A DNA stretch of 64,000 nt from NCBI RefSeq assembly GCF_010729485.1, contig NZ_AP022609.1:1302001-1366000 (forward strand), read 5' to 3'. Origin of the DNA: Mycolicibacter hiberniae (lineage in GTDB: Bacteria > Actinomycetota > Actinomycetes > Mycobacteriales > Mycobacteriaceae). The notes under the pieces were generated by a model. The model was not told the DNA's origin and did no database searches. It saw only the letters and a program-made list of their open reading frames with translations. Shown here in pieces: positions 50,717 through 60,040 of the stretch (its first letter is position 1; each line of letters opens with the position of its first letter). The position numbers and the translations under genes were made by a program.

Positions 50717-51475
50717 ATGGCGACCACTGAGCTGAGCCGGGAACCATCGCAGCGGAGTTCGATGACACTTCCGCGGTCACGCGGACTGCGCATCATATGG
50801 ACCGTGGCGTTCGGCTCGCTGGCCCTCGCGTTTCCGGTGTACAGCTACTTGGCATTTCACAGCGGCGTGGACCGTCCCTTCATCGCCGATGCCATGGTCG
50901 TGCAGGTGACCGCTGCCTACTTCCTAGGCATCTTTGCGGCGTTCCTGCCGATACCGTCGCTTCGGACGTGGACCCGATTTCAACGCCTCCAGGCGGTAGT
51001 TCTCCCGTTCGTGATCTGCTCCTACACAACGCATCTCAGCTGGGAGCTCGGCTGGCTGATTCTGCACAAGGCCATCGCCGGGGCGCGCGATGCGGTGTGG
51101 GCGTATCCCTGGTGGAACTACATCGACGGTGGTGACCTGCGCTATCTGCACGCCGAACCCAACTTCTTGATGATCGAAGTGCTGTCGGTGATCAACGCCT
51201 GCGTGGGCGTCACCGGACTCGTCCTGCTGTTTCGGTCCACGTTCAACGACTACCGGGGAACCCTGCTGGTGATGTCGACGGCCGTCACGCATACCGTCCT
51301 GACCTGGTATTACTACGGCACCGAGATCATCGCCGGCTTCCCATCGATCAATACCGACAGCGTCATGGATCTGGGTGTCAAGTTTATTCTGCTGAACGGT
51401 CCGTGGTTGATCGCGCCCTGGCTGGTACTGGGCTGGGGATACGCGATGCTCAAGAAGCAGTTCGCCGCTTCGTGA
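50717..51475 (+). CDS. Emopamil-binding / EXPERA-like membrane protein
   Basis: This 252-residue polytopic membrane protein has about six to seven helices. HLSWELGW (about residue 113) and LNGPWLIAPW (near residue 230) match the H-x3-E and N-x2-W-x3-P motifs used by emopamil-binding protein (sterol delta8-delta7 isomerase) and EXPERA domains; a conserved Glu in LMIEVLSVINA lies between. Whether it isomerises or binds a sterol here is unknown. The ATG is behind GGGGAAGG. It diverges from TetR, suggesting inducible expression. Confidence 0.6.
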   Translation: MATTELSREPSQRSSMTLPRSRGLRIIWTVAFGSLALAFPVYSYLAFHSGVDRPFIADAMVVQVTAAYFLGIFAAFLPIPSLRTWTRFQRLQAVVLPFVICSYTTHLSWELGWLILHKAIAGARDAVWAYPWWNYIDGGDLRYLHAEPNFLMIEVLSVINACVGVTGLVLLFRSTFNDYRGTLLVMSTAVTHTVLTWYYYGTEIIAGFPSINTDSVMDLGVKFILLNGPWLIAPWLVLGWGYAMLKKQFAAS

Positions 51476-51484
51476 AAGTACCTC

Positions 51485-52660
51485 TCACCGCCATGCCGCC
51501 TTCACCAGCGGCGAGGGGAACCGCGGGGGCACCCGGACCCCGTCCAGCCAGGTGGTGAGTTCGCGGGCCCGCTTCTGCAGCACGGAGCGGGCCGCCCGGC
51601 CCGGATCCTCCAGTAGCTGCAGCTGTACCTCGGCGGCCGGATTCTGATACCAGCCGCCGATGATTCGGCCGTTCCACCACACCGTGGGCCCGGCGTTGCC
51701 GTTGTTGTCGAAGAGCTGGCCGCGGTGCTCGCCCAGGTACCACTCGCGGTGGTACCAGCCCATCGTGGTGACGTCGAGGCCCGGCAGCAGTGCGCCCCAG
51801 GGTGCGGGATCAGGTTCGGGTTCCAGGTCGTCGGCCAGCGCATAGCCGGGCGTCCCGTGCAGGTCGACATCGACGGCGCCGATCTCGCCCAATGCCCGGC
51901 GGACCACCGTCTTGGTGGTGCCGAACCACCACTTGATGTCTTCAGCGGTGGCCGGGCCGAACGCGCGTAGCCAGGTTCGGATCAGCTGGGCATGAGCGGG
52001 TTCGGCGGGCAGCGGGGCGCCGGAAGCGCCGAGCCGGCTGGCCGCGGTCGCCCACCGCGGTCGTGACGAGGTCCAGCCGCCGTCGTTGGGCCCGCGCACG
52101 ATATGGCCCTGCGCGCCCAGCACCGTCAGAACGCGCGGCGCCAGATGGGTCTGGCCGCCGTAGGACTTTCCCGGGGCGGGATCGTAGGTGCCGGCCAGTT
52201 CGGGCAGGGCCGCGCGCAGCTCGGCGCTGCTGGCGTGGCCGTGCTGCTCGAGGTGCTCCAGGACAGCGGCGGTGGCCCTGGTCAGCCACTCCGCGCCGTC
52301 CTCGGCGACGCCCGCCTTGGCCACATCGGCGATCAGCCGGCGCCGTTCGGCATCGGCCACCCGATCGCTGGCCGCCGCCTGCACGGCGGGCAGATCAGCG
52401 GGATCGAGCACCCACAGTGTGCGGCGCATCGCCAGATGCTTCACCAGGGAAAGCTTTTCGTACAGGGCGTTGTTCAGGTCCGCCACGGTGAATTCCAGAT
52501 TCCGCGCCCACAGCGACAGGTAGGGGGTCGCGGGATCGGTGGCATGCAGCCCGACCAGCGTTGCGGTGATCCGGTCTATCGGTTCGTCAGCGGTACCGGG
52601 GGCAAGAAAATGTCTGCGTGCCAAACGGTTTCGCCGTTCGGCGACGGTGAAGCTCCGCAC
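51485..52660 (-). CDS. Winged-helix DNA-binding (HTH_42/AlkZ-fold) protein
   Basis: This 391-residue protein belongs to the winged-helix HTH_42 family that includes the DNA glycosylase AlkZ. Family features are the N-terminal LVGLHATDPATPYLSLWAR, the central LIRTWLRAFGPATAEDIKWWFG and the C-terminal PTVWWNGRIIGGWYQN. At the site where AlkZ has the catalytic Gln-x-Gln (GLQxQ) this protein has His-x-Thr, so base-excision activity like AlkZ is unlikely. GTG start. The gene is 3 bases downstream of the small 52664-52903 gene and likely co-transcribed. Confidence 0.75.
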   Translation of the reverse strand: MRSFTVAERRNRLARRHFLAPGTADEPIDRITATLVGLHATDPATPYLSLWARNLEFTVADLNNALYEKLSLVKHLAMRRTLWVLDPADLPAVQAAASDRVADAERRRLIADVAKAGVAEDGAEWLTRATAAVLEHLEQHGHASSAELRAALPELAGTYDPAPGKSYGGQTHLAPRVLTVLGAQGHIVRGPNDGGWTSSRPRWATAASRLGASGAPLPAEPAHAQLIRTWLRAFGPATAEDIKWWFGTTKTVVRRALGEIGAVDVDLHGTPGYALADDLEPEPDPAPWGALLPGLDVTTMGWYHREWYLGEHRGQLFDNNGNAGPTVWWNGRIIGGWYQNPAAEVQLQLLEDPGRAARSVLQKRARELTTWLDGVRVPPRFPSPLVKAAWR

Positions 52661-52663
52661 CGG

Positions 52664-52903
52664 TCAGTGCTCACCCTCGTGCATCGATCTGCGGATCTGC
52701 TCCAGCTTCTCGGCGGCCGCGCGCTGGCGGTCCTCGAACTGTTTCTCGACGGTGCGGCCCTCGGGTGTCTCGGAGTCCAGCTCCTGGGCGCCGATCGAGG
52801 TCTCGTAGCGGCGTTCGATCTTCTCGCGCACGGAGTCGAACGTCGGCACGCCGCTGGCGTCGTAGCCGGTCTCGGGCTGCGGGTCGCTCGGATCGTCACC
52901 CAT
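52664..52903 (-). CDS. Small conserved mycobacterial protein (Rv1638A-like)
   Basis: This acidic 79-residue protein has a disordered start (MGDDPSDPQPETGYDASGVPTFDSV) and a charged helix REKIERRYETSIGAQEL...RQRAAAEKLEQIRRSM. No domain is known. The position downstream of uvrA and before the lysX region matches Rv1638A. The ATG at 52903 is chosen over the frame start at 52933, which overlaps the DUF6653 ORF end. Confidence 0.65.
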   Translation of the reverse strand: MGDDPSDPQPETGYDASGVPTFDSVREKIERRYETSIGAQELDSETPEGRTVEKQFEDRQRAAAEKLEQIRRSMHEGEH

Positions 52904-52913
52904 GGTGGCCACG

Positions 52914-53138
52914 TTACCGCCGGCGACGGGCACCCACCATTGCCGCCGCGGTCGCGACTCCGCCGGCCAGATCCACCGGGTTCAGCGCAAACCACCCCGA
53001 GATCCATGCCGCATCCCGCCAGGACCGCCGCCACACCGGCACCAGGATCAGCGGCGTCGTTGCCCAGCGTGTCCAGGCGCTCCACGGGTGGGCATGACGG
53101 GCGAATATCGCACGGCGAATGCGCGTTACGGCGGACAT
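52914..53138 (-). CDS. Short DUF6653-like protein, probably truncated
   Basis: This 74-residue ORF contains IFARHAHPWSAWTRWATTPLILVPVWRRSWRDAAWISGWFALNPV, the first part of the DUF6653 family, whose members are usually about twice as long. After NPV it turns into an Ala/Arg tail and stops. A deletion or frameshift of the C-terminal half is likely. It starts 8 bases after the esterase remnant and is on the same strand. Confidence 0.5.
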   Translation of the reverse strand: MSAVTRIRRAIFARHAHPWSAWTRWATTPLILVPVWRRSWRDAAWISGWFALNPVDLAGGVATAAAMVGARRRR

Positions 53139-53145
53139 GACACGG

Positions 53146-54227
53146 TCACCTGCCTCCCGGCTCGACGTGGCGGGCCGGCGTCGGCCCCGTGTCGGTGGTC
53201 GAAGTGGGGAACGGAATCGGCGCCACCCCCGGCGTGCCCAGCCGGCCGGCCAGCCAGGGCAGGGCGTGGCCGAACACCCGTCCGGCGAACGGCCAGTCAT
53301 GCTGGCCCGGTTCGGCGATCACCGCGCAGTCCATGCCGTTGGCCCGTCCCAGCGTGCACAGCGACGTCGCGGCGGCCAGCTGACCGCCGGTATCGGACTT
53401 GGTGGCGCTGCTGTCGACGGCGAACCACCCCGAGACCCCGTCATAGTGACCGTGGTCGGCGATCACCGTCGAGGGATCGAACGCCGCCCAGGAAGCGGCG
53501 CTTCCGCCGAACAGCCGGCTGATGGTCTGGGCGCGGGTTCCCGCGTTGGGGCCGAGATCGCCGGCGATGTCGACAAAGGCGCTGAACTTCTCGGGGTGCA
53601 TCGCGGTCAGGTTTACCGCGCAGGTGCCGCCCATGGACCAGCCGACCACACCCCAGTGCGACGGCCGCACCCCGAAGTGCGAGACCAGATACGGCACCAC
53701 GTCTTCGGTCAGATGGTCGGCGGCGTTGCCGCGCGGGCCGTTGACGCATTCGGTGTCGTTGTTGAAGGAGCCGCCGGAGTCGACGAACACCAGCACCGGT
53801 GCATTGCCGTGGTGGGCGGCGGCGAAGTCGTCGGCGGCGGTAATCGCACCCCCGGAGCGCAGCCAGTCCGAGGCGGTGTTGAACTCGCCGCCGATCATCA
53901 TCACCGCGGGCAGCGCCGGCGGTAATCGCCACCTGCAGGACCCGGCTCCGCGCCGGCATCGCGCCCGAGCCGGCTATCGCATGCACCGTGGCCAGGTCAC
54001 TCTGGTCGGGTAGCGGCCCGGCTGTCAGATCGCTCCAGGCGGCGGCGCCGGTCAGCGCGATCCACATCCACAGGGTCGCCGCTCACGGGCAGCCGCCACA
54101 GCCAGCTCCGGGGCCGGCGGCCCAGGGCCAGCACCAGCGTCGCCACCGCAGCCGCCTGCACTGTGACCGGGACCCAGCCGTGCATCAGCGAGGTGTGTTC
54201 GCCACTGGACAGGATCACCCCATCCAT
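53146..54227 (-). pseudogene. Frameshifted esterase (Rv1639c-like membrane/alpha-beta hydrolase)
   Basis: Three reading frames each hold a part of one esterase. The 5' part from ATG 54227 encodes LSSGEHTSLMHGWVPVTVQAAAVATLVLALG, a membrane segment. After a shift near 54065 comes WMWIALTGAAAWSDLTAGPL to RVLQVAI. After a second shift near 53920 comes LPAVMMMIGGEFNTASDWL, then the intact alpha/beta-hydrolase part with the nucleophile in GWSMGGT and His in GQHDWPF. The segment between VAI and PPALPAV is shorter than in homologues, suggesting a deletion. The C-terminal 253-residue frame (53146-53904) could still be expressed but lacks its usual start. Confidence 0.65.
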
Positions 54228-54244
54228 GATGGACCGCGGTATGG

Positions 54245-57200
54245 CTAGCGGGGTTTGGCCAGCGGGAACGGCAGCGTATCGCGGATGCTGTGCCCGGTGA
54301 TGAGCATGACGACGCGGTCCACGCCCATGCCCAGCCCGCCGGTCGGCGGCATCGCGTACTCCATGGCCGCCAGGAAGTCCTCGTCGAGTTCCATCGCCTC
54401 CGGGTCGCCGCCGGCCGCCAGCAGCGACTGCTGGTGCAACCGGCGCCGCTGCTCCACCGGGTCGGTGAGTTCGCTGTAGGCGGTGCCCAGTTCCACGCCC
54501 CACGCCACCAGGTCCCACCGCTCGGCAACGCCCCGCTTGCTGCGGTGCGGCCGGGTCAGCGGCGAGACCGAGGTGGGGAAGTCGATGTAGAAGGTGGGCT
54601 TCTCGGTGCGGGCCTCGACCAGGTGTTCGTAGAGTTCGAGTACCACGGCGCCGGCATCCCACTGCCGCAGGTAGTGCACGCCGGCGCGGTCGCACAACCG
54701 GCGCAGCGCAGGCAGCTCGGTGCCGGCGTCGATCTGCTCGCCGAGCGCGGCCGACACCGCGTCGTGCACGCTGACCACCGGCCAGAGCCCGGAGATGTCG
54801 ACCGGTTCGAGCCGGCCGCCGGGTTCCGGTCGCATCACCACCGGCGCGCCGTTGGCCGCCACCGCGGCGTTCTGGATCAGCTCACGCGCCCCGTCGATCC
54901 AGGCCAGGTAGTCGCCGTGGGCCGCGTAAGCCTCCAACAGGGTGAACTCCGGGTTGTGGCTGTAGTCGACGCCCTCGTTGCGAAACGCCCGGCCCAGCTC
55001 GAACACCCGCTCCACGCCGCCCACGCACAGTCGCTTGAGGTAGAGCTCCGGGGCGATCCGCAGATACAGGTCCAGGTCGTAGGCGTTGATGTGGGTGACG
55101 AAGGGGCGGGCGTTGGCCCCGCCGTGCAGTTGCTGCAGGATCGGGGTCTCGACCTCCAGGAATCCCTTGGCGAACAAGGTGTCCCGAATGGAGCGCAGCA
55201 CGTTGCTGCGCGCTGTGATCAGCTCGCGCGCCTGGGCGTTGACGGCCAGGTCCACGTAGCGGGCCCGCAGCCGCGCCTCGGGGTCGGTCAGGCCCTTCCA
55301 TTTGTCGGGCAGCGGGTGCAGGCATTTGCCGATCAGCCGCCAGTGCGTCACCAGCAGCGAAGGCGTCCCGTTGCGGCTCTGGCCCATCCGGCCGGCCGCC
55401 TCGACGAGGTCGCCCAGGTCCACGCCGGCACTGAAGTCGGCGGCACGGGCGTCGCCGGCCTCGGCGAGCACCGCGTCGTCGAGCAGCAACTGCACCTCGC
55501 CCGACCAGTCGCGCAGCTGCGCGAACAGCACACCGCCGTAGTCGCGCATCCGCAGCACCCGCCCGGCCACCGACACGGTCTGCCCGGCGGCGCCGGCCAG
55601 CGCCTGCGTCACGCTGTGGCTGGGCGGTTGCCCCACCGGGTAGGCGTCGACGCCGCTGCCCTGCAACGACTTCAGCTTGGCCATCCGGACCCGGACCTGC
55701 TCGGGCACCCGGGGCAGGGGCTGGCCGGGCTCGGCGAACCCCGGGCAGTCGGGCGCCGTCCCGTCGTCGTGCAGCCGCCCGGAGGCGGCCAGCGGTTCCG
55801 GCACGGCCGGGTGTTGTCCGGTGTGCTGCTCGTTGCGCCGCGAGAAGGGCAGCACCAGAAAGCCTTCGGCGATCACCGAGGCGACGCCGACCCGGGGGAT
55901 CAGCCGGGCGTCTTCGTAGCAGGCGTAGCGCGGCACCCACTGCGGCCGGTACTTCATGTTCGAGCGGTACAGCGTCTCCAGTTGCCACCAGCGCGAGAAG
56001 AACATCAGCAATCGGCGCCACAGGCGCAGCACCGGGCCGGCGCCCAACTGCGCGCCCTGTTCGAACGCGGACCGGAACATCGCGAAGTTCAGGGAGATCC
56101 GGTTCACGCCGACGGTGCCGGCCTGCAGCGCCAATTCGCTGACCATCAGTTCGATGGTGCCGTTGGGGGACTGCGGACTGCGGCGCATCAGATCCAGGGA
56201 CGCCCCGCTGTGCCCCCACGGCACCAGCGACAGCATCGCCACCACCTCGCCGCCGTGCGCACCGCGCTGTTCGCCCCGGACCGCCTCGACCAGCAGGCAC
56301 TCGGCGTCGGCGGGGTCGCCGAGGCGGCCCAGCGCCATGGAGAAGCCGCGCTCGGACTCGGTGTCGCGCCAGGCGTCGGCGTGTGCGATGACGCGGGCCA
56401 TCTCCTCGGGGCCGATGTCGCCGTGCCGGCGTATCCGCACCGTCAGGCCCGACCGGCGGGCCCGGGTGACGGCCTGGCGCACCCCGCGCATGTCCGGGCC
56501 GGACAGCTTGAATTCCGCGGGCCGCAGGATCGCCTCGTCGCCCAGTTCCAGGGCGCTCAGTCCGGCGTCCCGGAACGCCTGGGCGCCCGCGGCACTGGCG
56601 CCCATCACCCCGGGCGCCCAGCCGTAGTCCCGGCACACCCGCAGCCAGGCGTTGATGGCCTGCGGCCAGGCCCTGGGGTCGCCCACCGGGTCGCCGCTGG
56701 CCAGGCAGACCCCCACCTCCACCCGGTAGGTGATGGCGGCGCGCCCGTTGGGGGCGAACACCACCGACTTGTCGCGGCGGGTGGCGAAGTACCCCAGCGA
56801 GTCGTTCTGCCCGTACTGCTTGAGCAGTCCGCGGATCGCCGACTCGTCCTGGCCGGTCAGCGCGTTGTCCGAGCGCTGGGACAAAAACAGCACGATGGCC
56901 GCGGCGACCAGGGCCAGCGCCCCGAGCAGCCCGCACAGCGCGCGCAGCCCCAGGTCGGGCTTGCCGGGGAACAGGTCCGGTTCGAGCAGCCCGAAACCGA
57001 CCACCCGATTCACCACGTAGGGCAGCCGCAACGGCCGTTCCACCGTCCCGGGGAACAGTTCGATGAGCCCCCAGCACAGCAATATCGCCACCGCCCAGCC
57101 GGCCGCCAGCGTCGCGGCGGACTTCAGCAGCGCGCCGCGGCGCACCTTGGCCCAGAATTCGTTGCGGGCCGCCACCAGCACCGCAATCGCGGCGACATGC

Positions 57201-57580
57201 AGCACCAGGCCCGCGGCGCCGCCGATGACCTGGACGCGGTCGGAGGTGCCGGTGAGCAGCCGGCTGGCATTCCAGCCGCCGGCGATCACCAGGTTCGCGA
57301 TCAGCAGCCACCAGGCGATGCGCTTGTGCGCGCTGAGCGCGGCTGCCAGCAGCGCTAGGACGAAAGCCCAGGCCAGGCTGGTGTCGGGGAAGTTGAACAG
57401 GTATTTGTCGATGAACTCGCGCGGCACCCGGATGGCCCACCGGATGACCGGCGACATGCTCGCCAGCAGCGATAAACCTGCGGCGATACCGACCGCCCAG
57501 GCAGCCGCGGTGGGCACCCAGTGGAGCCGGGACGGCGCCCGGTTGCGCGAGCGCGGCACCGGCGGCACAGTCAAGGTCAT
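54245..57580 (-). CDS. lysX: Bifunctional lysyl-phosphatidylglycerol synthase / lysyl-tRNA ligase LysX
   Basis: LysX makes Lys-tRNA and transfers lysine to phosphatidylglycerol, protecting the membrane from cationic peptides. The 1,111-residue protein has about seven N-terminal helices (30-280), the DUF2156 MprF-type transferase (about 290-600; [32 protein letters not shown]), an OB fold ([29 protein letters not shown]) and class II LysRS motifs ([30 protein letters not shown]). The start is ATG 57580; the longer frame to 58123 lies over the infC leader. It ends 17 bases from the decayed esterase. Confidence 0.95.
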   Translation of the reverse strand: MTLTVPPVPRSRNRAPSRLHWVPTAAAWAVGIAAGLSLLASMSPVIRWAIRVPREFIDKYLFNFPDTSLAWAFVLALLAAALSAHKRIAWWLLIANLVIAGGWNASRLLTGTSDRVQVIGGAAGLVLHVAAIAVLVAARNEFWAKVRRGALLKSAATLAAGWAVAILLCWGLIELFPGTVERPLRLPYVVNRVVGFGLLEPDLFPGKPDLGLRALCGLLGALALVAAAIVLFLSQRSDNALTGQDESAIRGLLKQYGQNDSLGYFATRRDKSVVFAPNGRAAITYRVEVGVCLASGDPVGDPRAWPQAINAWLRVCRDYGWAPGVMGASAAGAQAFRDAGLSALELGDEAILRPAEFKLSGPDMRGVRQAVTRARRSGLTVRIRRHGDIGPEEMARVIAHADAWRDTESERGFSMALGRLGDPADAECLLVEAVRGEQRGAHGGEVVAMLSLVPWGHSGASLDLMRRSPQSPNGTIELMVSELALQAGTVGVNRISLNFAMFRSAFEQGAQLGAGPVLRLWRRLLMFFSRWWQLETLYRSNMKYRPQWVPRYACYEDARLIPRVGVASVIAEGFLVLPFSRRNEQHTGQHPAVPEPLAASGRLHDDGTAPDCPGFAEPGQPLPRVPEQVRVRMAKLKSLQGSGVDAYPVGQPPSHSVTQALAGAAGQTVSVAGRVLRMRDYGGVLFAQLRDWSGEVQLLLDDAVLAEAGDARAADFSAGVDLGDLVEAAGRMGQSRNGTPSLLVTHWRLIGKCLHPLPDKWKGLTDPEARLRARYVDLAVNAQARELITARSNVLRSIRDTLFAKGFLEVETPILQQLHGGANARPFVTHINAYDLDLYLRIAPELYLKRLCVGGVERVFELGRAFRNEGVDYSHNPEFTLLEAYAAHGDYLAWIDGARELIQNAAVAANGAPVVMRPEPGGRLEPVDISGLWPVVSVHDAVSAALGEQIDAGTELPALRRLCDRAGVHYLRQWDAGAVVLELYEHLVEARTEKPTFYIDFPTSVSPLTRPHRSKRGVAERWDLVAWGVELGTAYSELTDPVEQRRRLHQQSLLAAGGDPEAMELDEDFLAAMEYAMPPTGGLGMGVDRVVMLITGHSIRDTLPFPLAKPR

Positions 57581-57672
57581 AGCCAGCGAGAATAGGCAGA
57601 CAAACCGCAAATATGGTGTGAGGCGCGACCGGTCTGCGGGATCGGTGGGCACAACCCGTGCTGAACTGCTGC

Positions 57673-57678
57673 TAGACT
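57673..57678 (+). promoter_or_regulatory. Extended -10 promoter element of the infC operon
   Basis: TGCTAGACT has the TGN extension and TAGACT hexamer; the start would be near 57685. No good -35 is seen, as is usual for extended -10 promoters. Confidence 0.5.
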
Positions 57679-57684
57679 CTCCTG

Positions 57685-57944
57685 TGCGACCGTCCCGGCG
57701 TAAGCCAGGACAGCAAGTGGAGTTCCCTCCCACCACGGGCCGAAGAGGTCTTGTGGTCCGGTCGCAGGCGGTGCGAACCGCTTGCTCTGCGCACAGCGCG
57801 GGCGGCTTGATGCTTTTCAGGCCGTGATCGGTCGGTATGGGCCCTGCTTCGTGCAGGGCTTTTTTGCTGGTGGGTGGGGTCAGCGCCGCTGCGTCCGGAC
57901 GAGCACTGCGGCGGCCGCGACCGAAGACTACCCAAGGAGGCCCC
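57685..57944 (+). ncRNA. Structured leader RNA of infC-rpmI-rplT with attenuator
   Basis: This 260-base leader contains GTCC-C-GGC with loop GTAA (57692-57711), a longer hairpin ACCAC...GTGGT with loop GAAGA (57732-57756), GCGGT-GCGA-ACCGC (57768-57781) and then the intrinsic terminator at 57841-57865. Two loops are of GNRA type. The order suggests transcription attenuation of the IF3/L35/L20 operon, by analogy with L20-regulated operons, but no known family was matched. It is also the gene-free stretch between lysX and infC. Confidence 0.6.
57841..57865 (+). terminator. Intrinsic terminator (attenuator) in the infC leader
   Basis: A perfect 7-bp stem, GCCCTGC (57841-57847) and GCAGGGC (57853-57859), with a 5-base loop is followed by six T (57860-57865). 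It lies 80 bases before the infC start, on the same strand. Confidence 0.85.
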
Positions 57945-58559
57945 ATCAGCACTGAGATCCGCGTCAACGAGCGCATTCGTGTACCTGAGGTTCGATTGAT
58001 CGGCCCGGGCGGGGAACAGGTAGGCATAGTGCGCATCGAAGATGCGCTTCGCGTCGCCGCGGATGCCGATCTCGACCTTGTCGAAGTCGCACCGACCGCC
58101 AAACCGCCGGTCTGCAAAATCATGGACTACGGCAAGTACAAATACGAGGCGGCTCAAAAGGAGCGCGAGTCTCGCAAGAACCAGCAGCAGACCGTCGTCA
58201 AGGAACAGAAGCTGCGTCCCAAGATCGACGACCACGACTATGCGACGAAGAAGGGCCACGTGGTCCGCTTCCTCGAAGCCGGGGCCAAGGTCAAGGTGAC
58301 CATCATGTTCCGCGGCCGCGAGCAGTCCCGGCCCGAACTCGGCTACCGCCTGCTGCAGCGGCTGGGCGCCGACGTCGCCGAGTACGGCTTCGTCGAGACC
58401 TCCGCCAAGCAGGACGGACGCAACATGACGATGGTGCTGGCACCGCACCGCGGCGCGAAGACCCGCGCCAAGGCGGCAGAGGACGCCGGCGGAGGCACGC
58501 ACCCGGCACCCGCATCCGCCCCCGCGGCGGAGGCGGCCGAGCAACAGCCCGAGAACTGA
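57945..58559 (+). CDS. infC: Translation initiation factor IF-3 (AUC start)
   Basis: IF3 keeps 30S subunits free and checks start codons. The 204-residue protein begins with ATC AGC ACT (read as Met-Ser-Thr) behind a strong AAGGAGG at 57934-57940. The protein from there, [35 protein letters not shown], is the conserved mycobacterial start. IF3 discriminates against AUC/AUU, so this start gives self-limiting expression. The C-terminal domain contains [37 protein letters not shown]. An Ala/Pro-rich tail follows. The longer ORF from 57837 runs through the attenuator and is not used. Confidence 0.95.
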   Translation: MSTEIRVNERIRVPEVRLIGPGGEQVGIVRIEDALRVAADADLDLVEVAPTAKPPVCKIMDYGKYKYEAAQKERESRKNQQQTVVKEQKLRPKIDDHDYATKKGHVVRFLEAGAKVKVTIMFRGREQSRPELGYRLLQRLGADVAEYGFVETSAKQDGRNMTMVLAPHRGAKTRAKAAEDAGGGTHPAPASAPAAEAAEQQPEN

Positions 58560-58586
58560 AAACCCCGACACCAGAACTGAGGAAAC

Positions 58587-58781
58587 ATGCCCAAGGCGAA
58601 AACCCACAGCGGCGCTTCGAAGCGGTTCCGTCGCACCGGAACCGGCAAGATCGTCCGGCAGAAGGCGAACGCCCGCCACCTGCTTGAGCACAAGCCGAGC
58701 TCGCGCATGCGCCGCCTGGCCGGCCGTACCGACGTGGCCGCCAGCGACACCAAGCGCGTCAACGCGATGCTCAACGGCTGA
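58587..58781 (+). CDS. rpmI: 50S ribosomal protein L35 RpmI
   Basis: This 64-residue basic protein has the L35 pattern [22 protein letters not shown] and ends KRVNAMLNG. It follows infC by 27 bases with CTGAGGAAAC as ribosome site. The order infC-rpmI-rplT is the conserved operon. Confidence 0.97.
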   Translation: MPKAKTHSGASKRFRRTGTGKIVRQKANARHLLEHKPSSRMRRLAGRTDVAASDTKRVNAMLNG

Positions 58782-58834
58782 CCGCCGTTCTCGCACCGTT
58801 TTTCCCTTACGCACAACGAGAGTAGGAACATCCC

Positions 58835-59224
58835 ATGGCACGCGTGAAGCGCGCAGTCAACGCCCAGAAGAAGCGGCGTACAGTCCTCAAGGCTTCCAAG
58901 GGCTACCGGGGCCAGCGGTCGCGGCTGTACCGCAAGGCCAAAGAGCAGCAGCTGCACTCGATGACCTACGCCTACGCCCACCGTCGCGCCCGCAAGGGTG
59001 ACTTCCGCAAGCTGTGGATCACCCGCATCAACGCGGCGGCCCGCGCCAACGACATCACTTACAACCGCCTGATCCAGGGCCTCAAGGCCGCCGGTGTCGA
59101 GGTGGACCGTAAGAACCTGGCCGAGATCGCCGTCAGCGACGCGGCTGCCTTCACCGCACTGGTCGAGGTCGCCCGGGCCGCGCTGCCCGAGGACGTGAAC
59201 GCGCCTTCCGGCGAGGCTGCCTGA
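58835..59224 (+). CDS. rplT: 50S ribosomal protein L20 RplT
   Basis: This 129-residue protein starts [38 protein letters not shown], the L20 basic N-terminus that nucleates 50S assembly, followed by [17 protein letters not shown]. In many bacteria L20 also represses its own operon through the leader; the leader here is structured but differs from known L20 sites. Confidence 0.97.
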   Translation: MARVKRAVNAQKKRRTVLKASKGYRGQRSRLYRKAKEQQLHSMTYAYAHRRARKGDFRKLWITRINAAARANDITYNRLIQGLKAAGVEVDRKNLAEIAVSDAAAFTALVEVARAALPEDVNAPSGEAA

Positions 59225-59238
59225 CTCGAACCGAGCCG

Positions 59239-60021
59239 ATGCTGACCGAACGTTCGGCCCGGGTGGCCGCCGCGGTCAAACTGCATCGGCACGCGGCCAG
59301 GAAGCGCGAACAGCGCTTCCTGGCCGAGGGTCCCAATCTGATCGAGGCCGCGATCTCCCGCGGCTTGGCCCTGGAGGTCTTCGCCACCGAGTCGGCGGCG
59401 CAGCGTCACAGGGATCTGCTGGCCGCCGCACAGGTGCCGGTCCACCTGGTGACCGAACGCGCGGCAAAAGCACTGTCGGACACCGTCACCCCGGCCGGAT
59501 TGGTCGCGGTGTGCACGAATTTCGATGCCGATCTGCCCGAGTCGCTGGCGCAATCGCCGCAGCTGGTGGCTGTCGCGGTGGGTATCGGCGAACCCGGTAA
59601 CGTCGGCACCCTGATCCGCATCGCCGACGCCACCGGCGCTGACCTGGTGGTGCTGACCGGTAACAGCGTCGATCCCTACAACGGCAAGTGCCTGCGTTCC
59701 TCGGCGGGCAGCATCTTCCACGTTCCGGTCGCAGTGGCCGCCGACACCGATGGCGTGCTCGCGGCGTTGCGCGGGGCGGGGCTGCAGGTGGTGGCCACCG
59801 CGCTGGACGGCGAGCTGAGCCTGGACGACGCCGATCCGGTGCTGACCGCGCCCACCGCGTGGCTGTTCGGTCCGGAGGCCCAGGGGTTGCCGGCCGACGC
59901 CGCCGCAGCCGCCGACCACCGGGTGCGCATCCCGATGTCGGGAGGCGCCGAGAGCCTGAACGTTGCTGCGGCAGCGGCGATCTGCCTTTATCAGAGCGCG
60001 CGGGTGCAGCGCCGCGCGTAG
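59239..60021 (+). CDS. tsnR: SPOUT/TrmH-family RNA 2'-O-methyltransferase (TsnR-like)
   Basis: This 260-residue SpoU/TrmH-family methyltransferase transfers a methyl group from SAM to a ribose of rRNA or tRNA. The N-terminal substrate-binding part (FLAEGPNLIEAAISRGLALEVFAT) is followed by the SPOUT knot motifs VGIGEPGNVGTLIRIADA, WLFGPEAQGL and IPMSGGAESLNVAAAAAI. Synteny with M. tuberculosis Rv1644 (tsnR) is exact. The ATG is 14 bases after rplT, so it is probably read with the ribosomal operon. The exact target base is unknown. Confidence 0.88.
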   Translation: MLTERSARVAAAVKLHRHAARKREQRFLAEGPNLIEAAISRGLALEVFATESAAQRHRDLLAAAQVPVHLVTERAAKALSDTVTPAGLVAVCTNFDADLPESLAQSPQLVAVAVGIGEPGNVGTLIRIADATGADLVVLTGNSVDPYNGKCLRSSAGSIFHVPVAVAADTDGVLAALRGAGLQVVATALDGELSLDDADPVLTAPTAWLFGPEAQGLPADAAAAADHRVRIPMSGGAESLNVAAAAAICLYQSARVQRRA

Positions 60022-60040
60022 CGCGGCGGCTCCGCCCGCC

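Noticed and set aside
54290..57358. 1,022-codon open frame on the plus strand
   Set aside because: It lies antisense to lysX and has His/Arg/Gln-rich composition typical of a shadow frame.
57837..57944. ATG-started, longer infC frame
   Set aside because: It would be translated through the terminator hairpin; the conserved IF3 start is the ATC at 57945 behind AAGGAGG.
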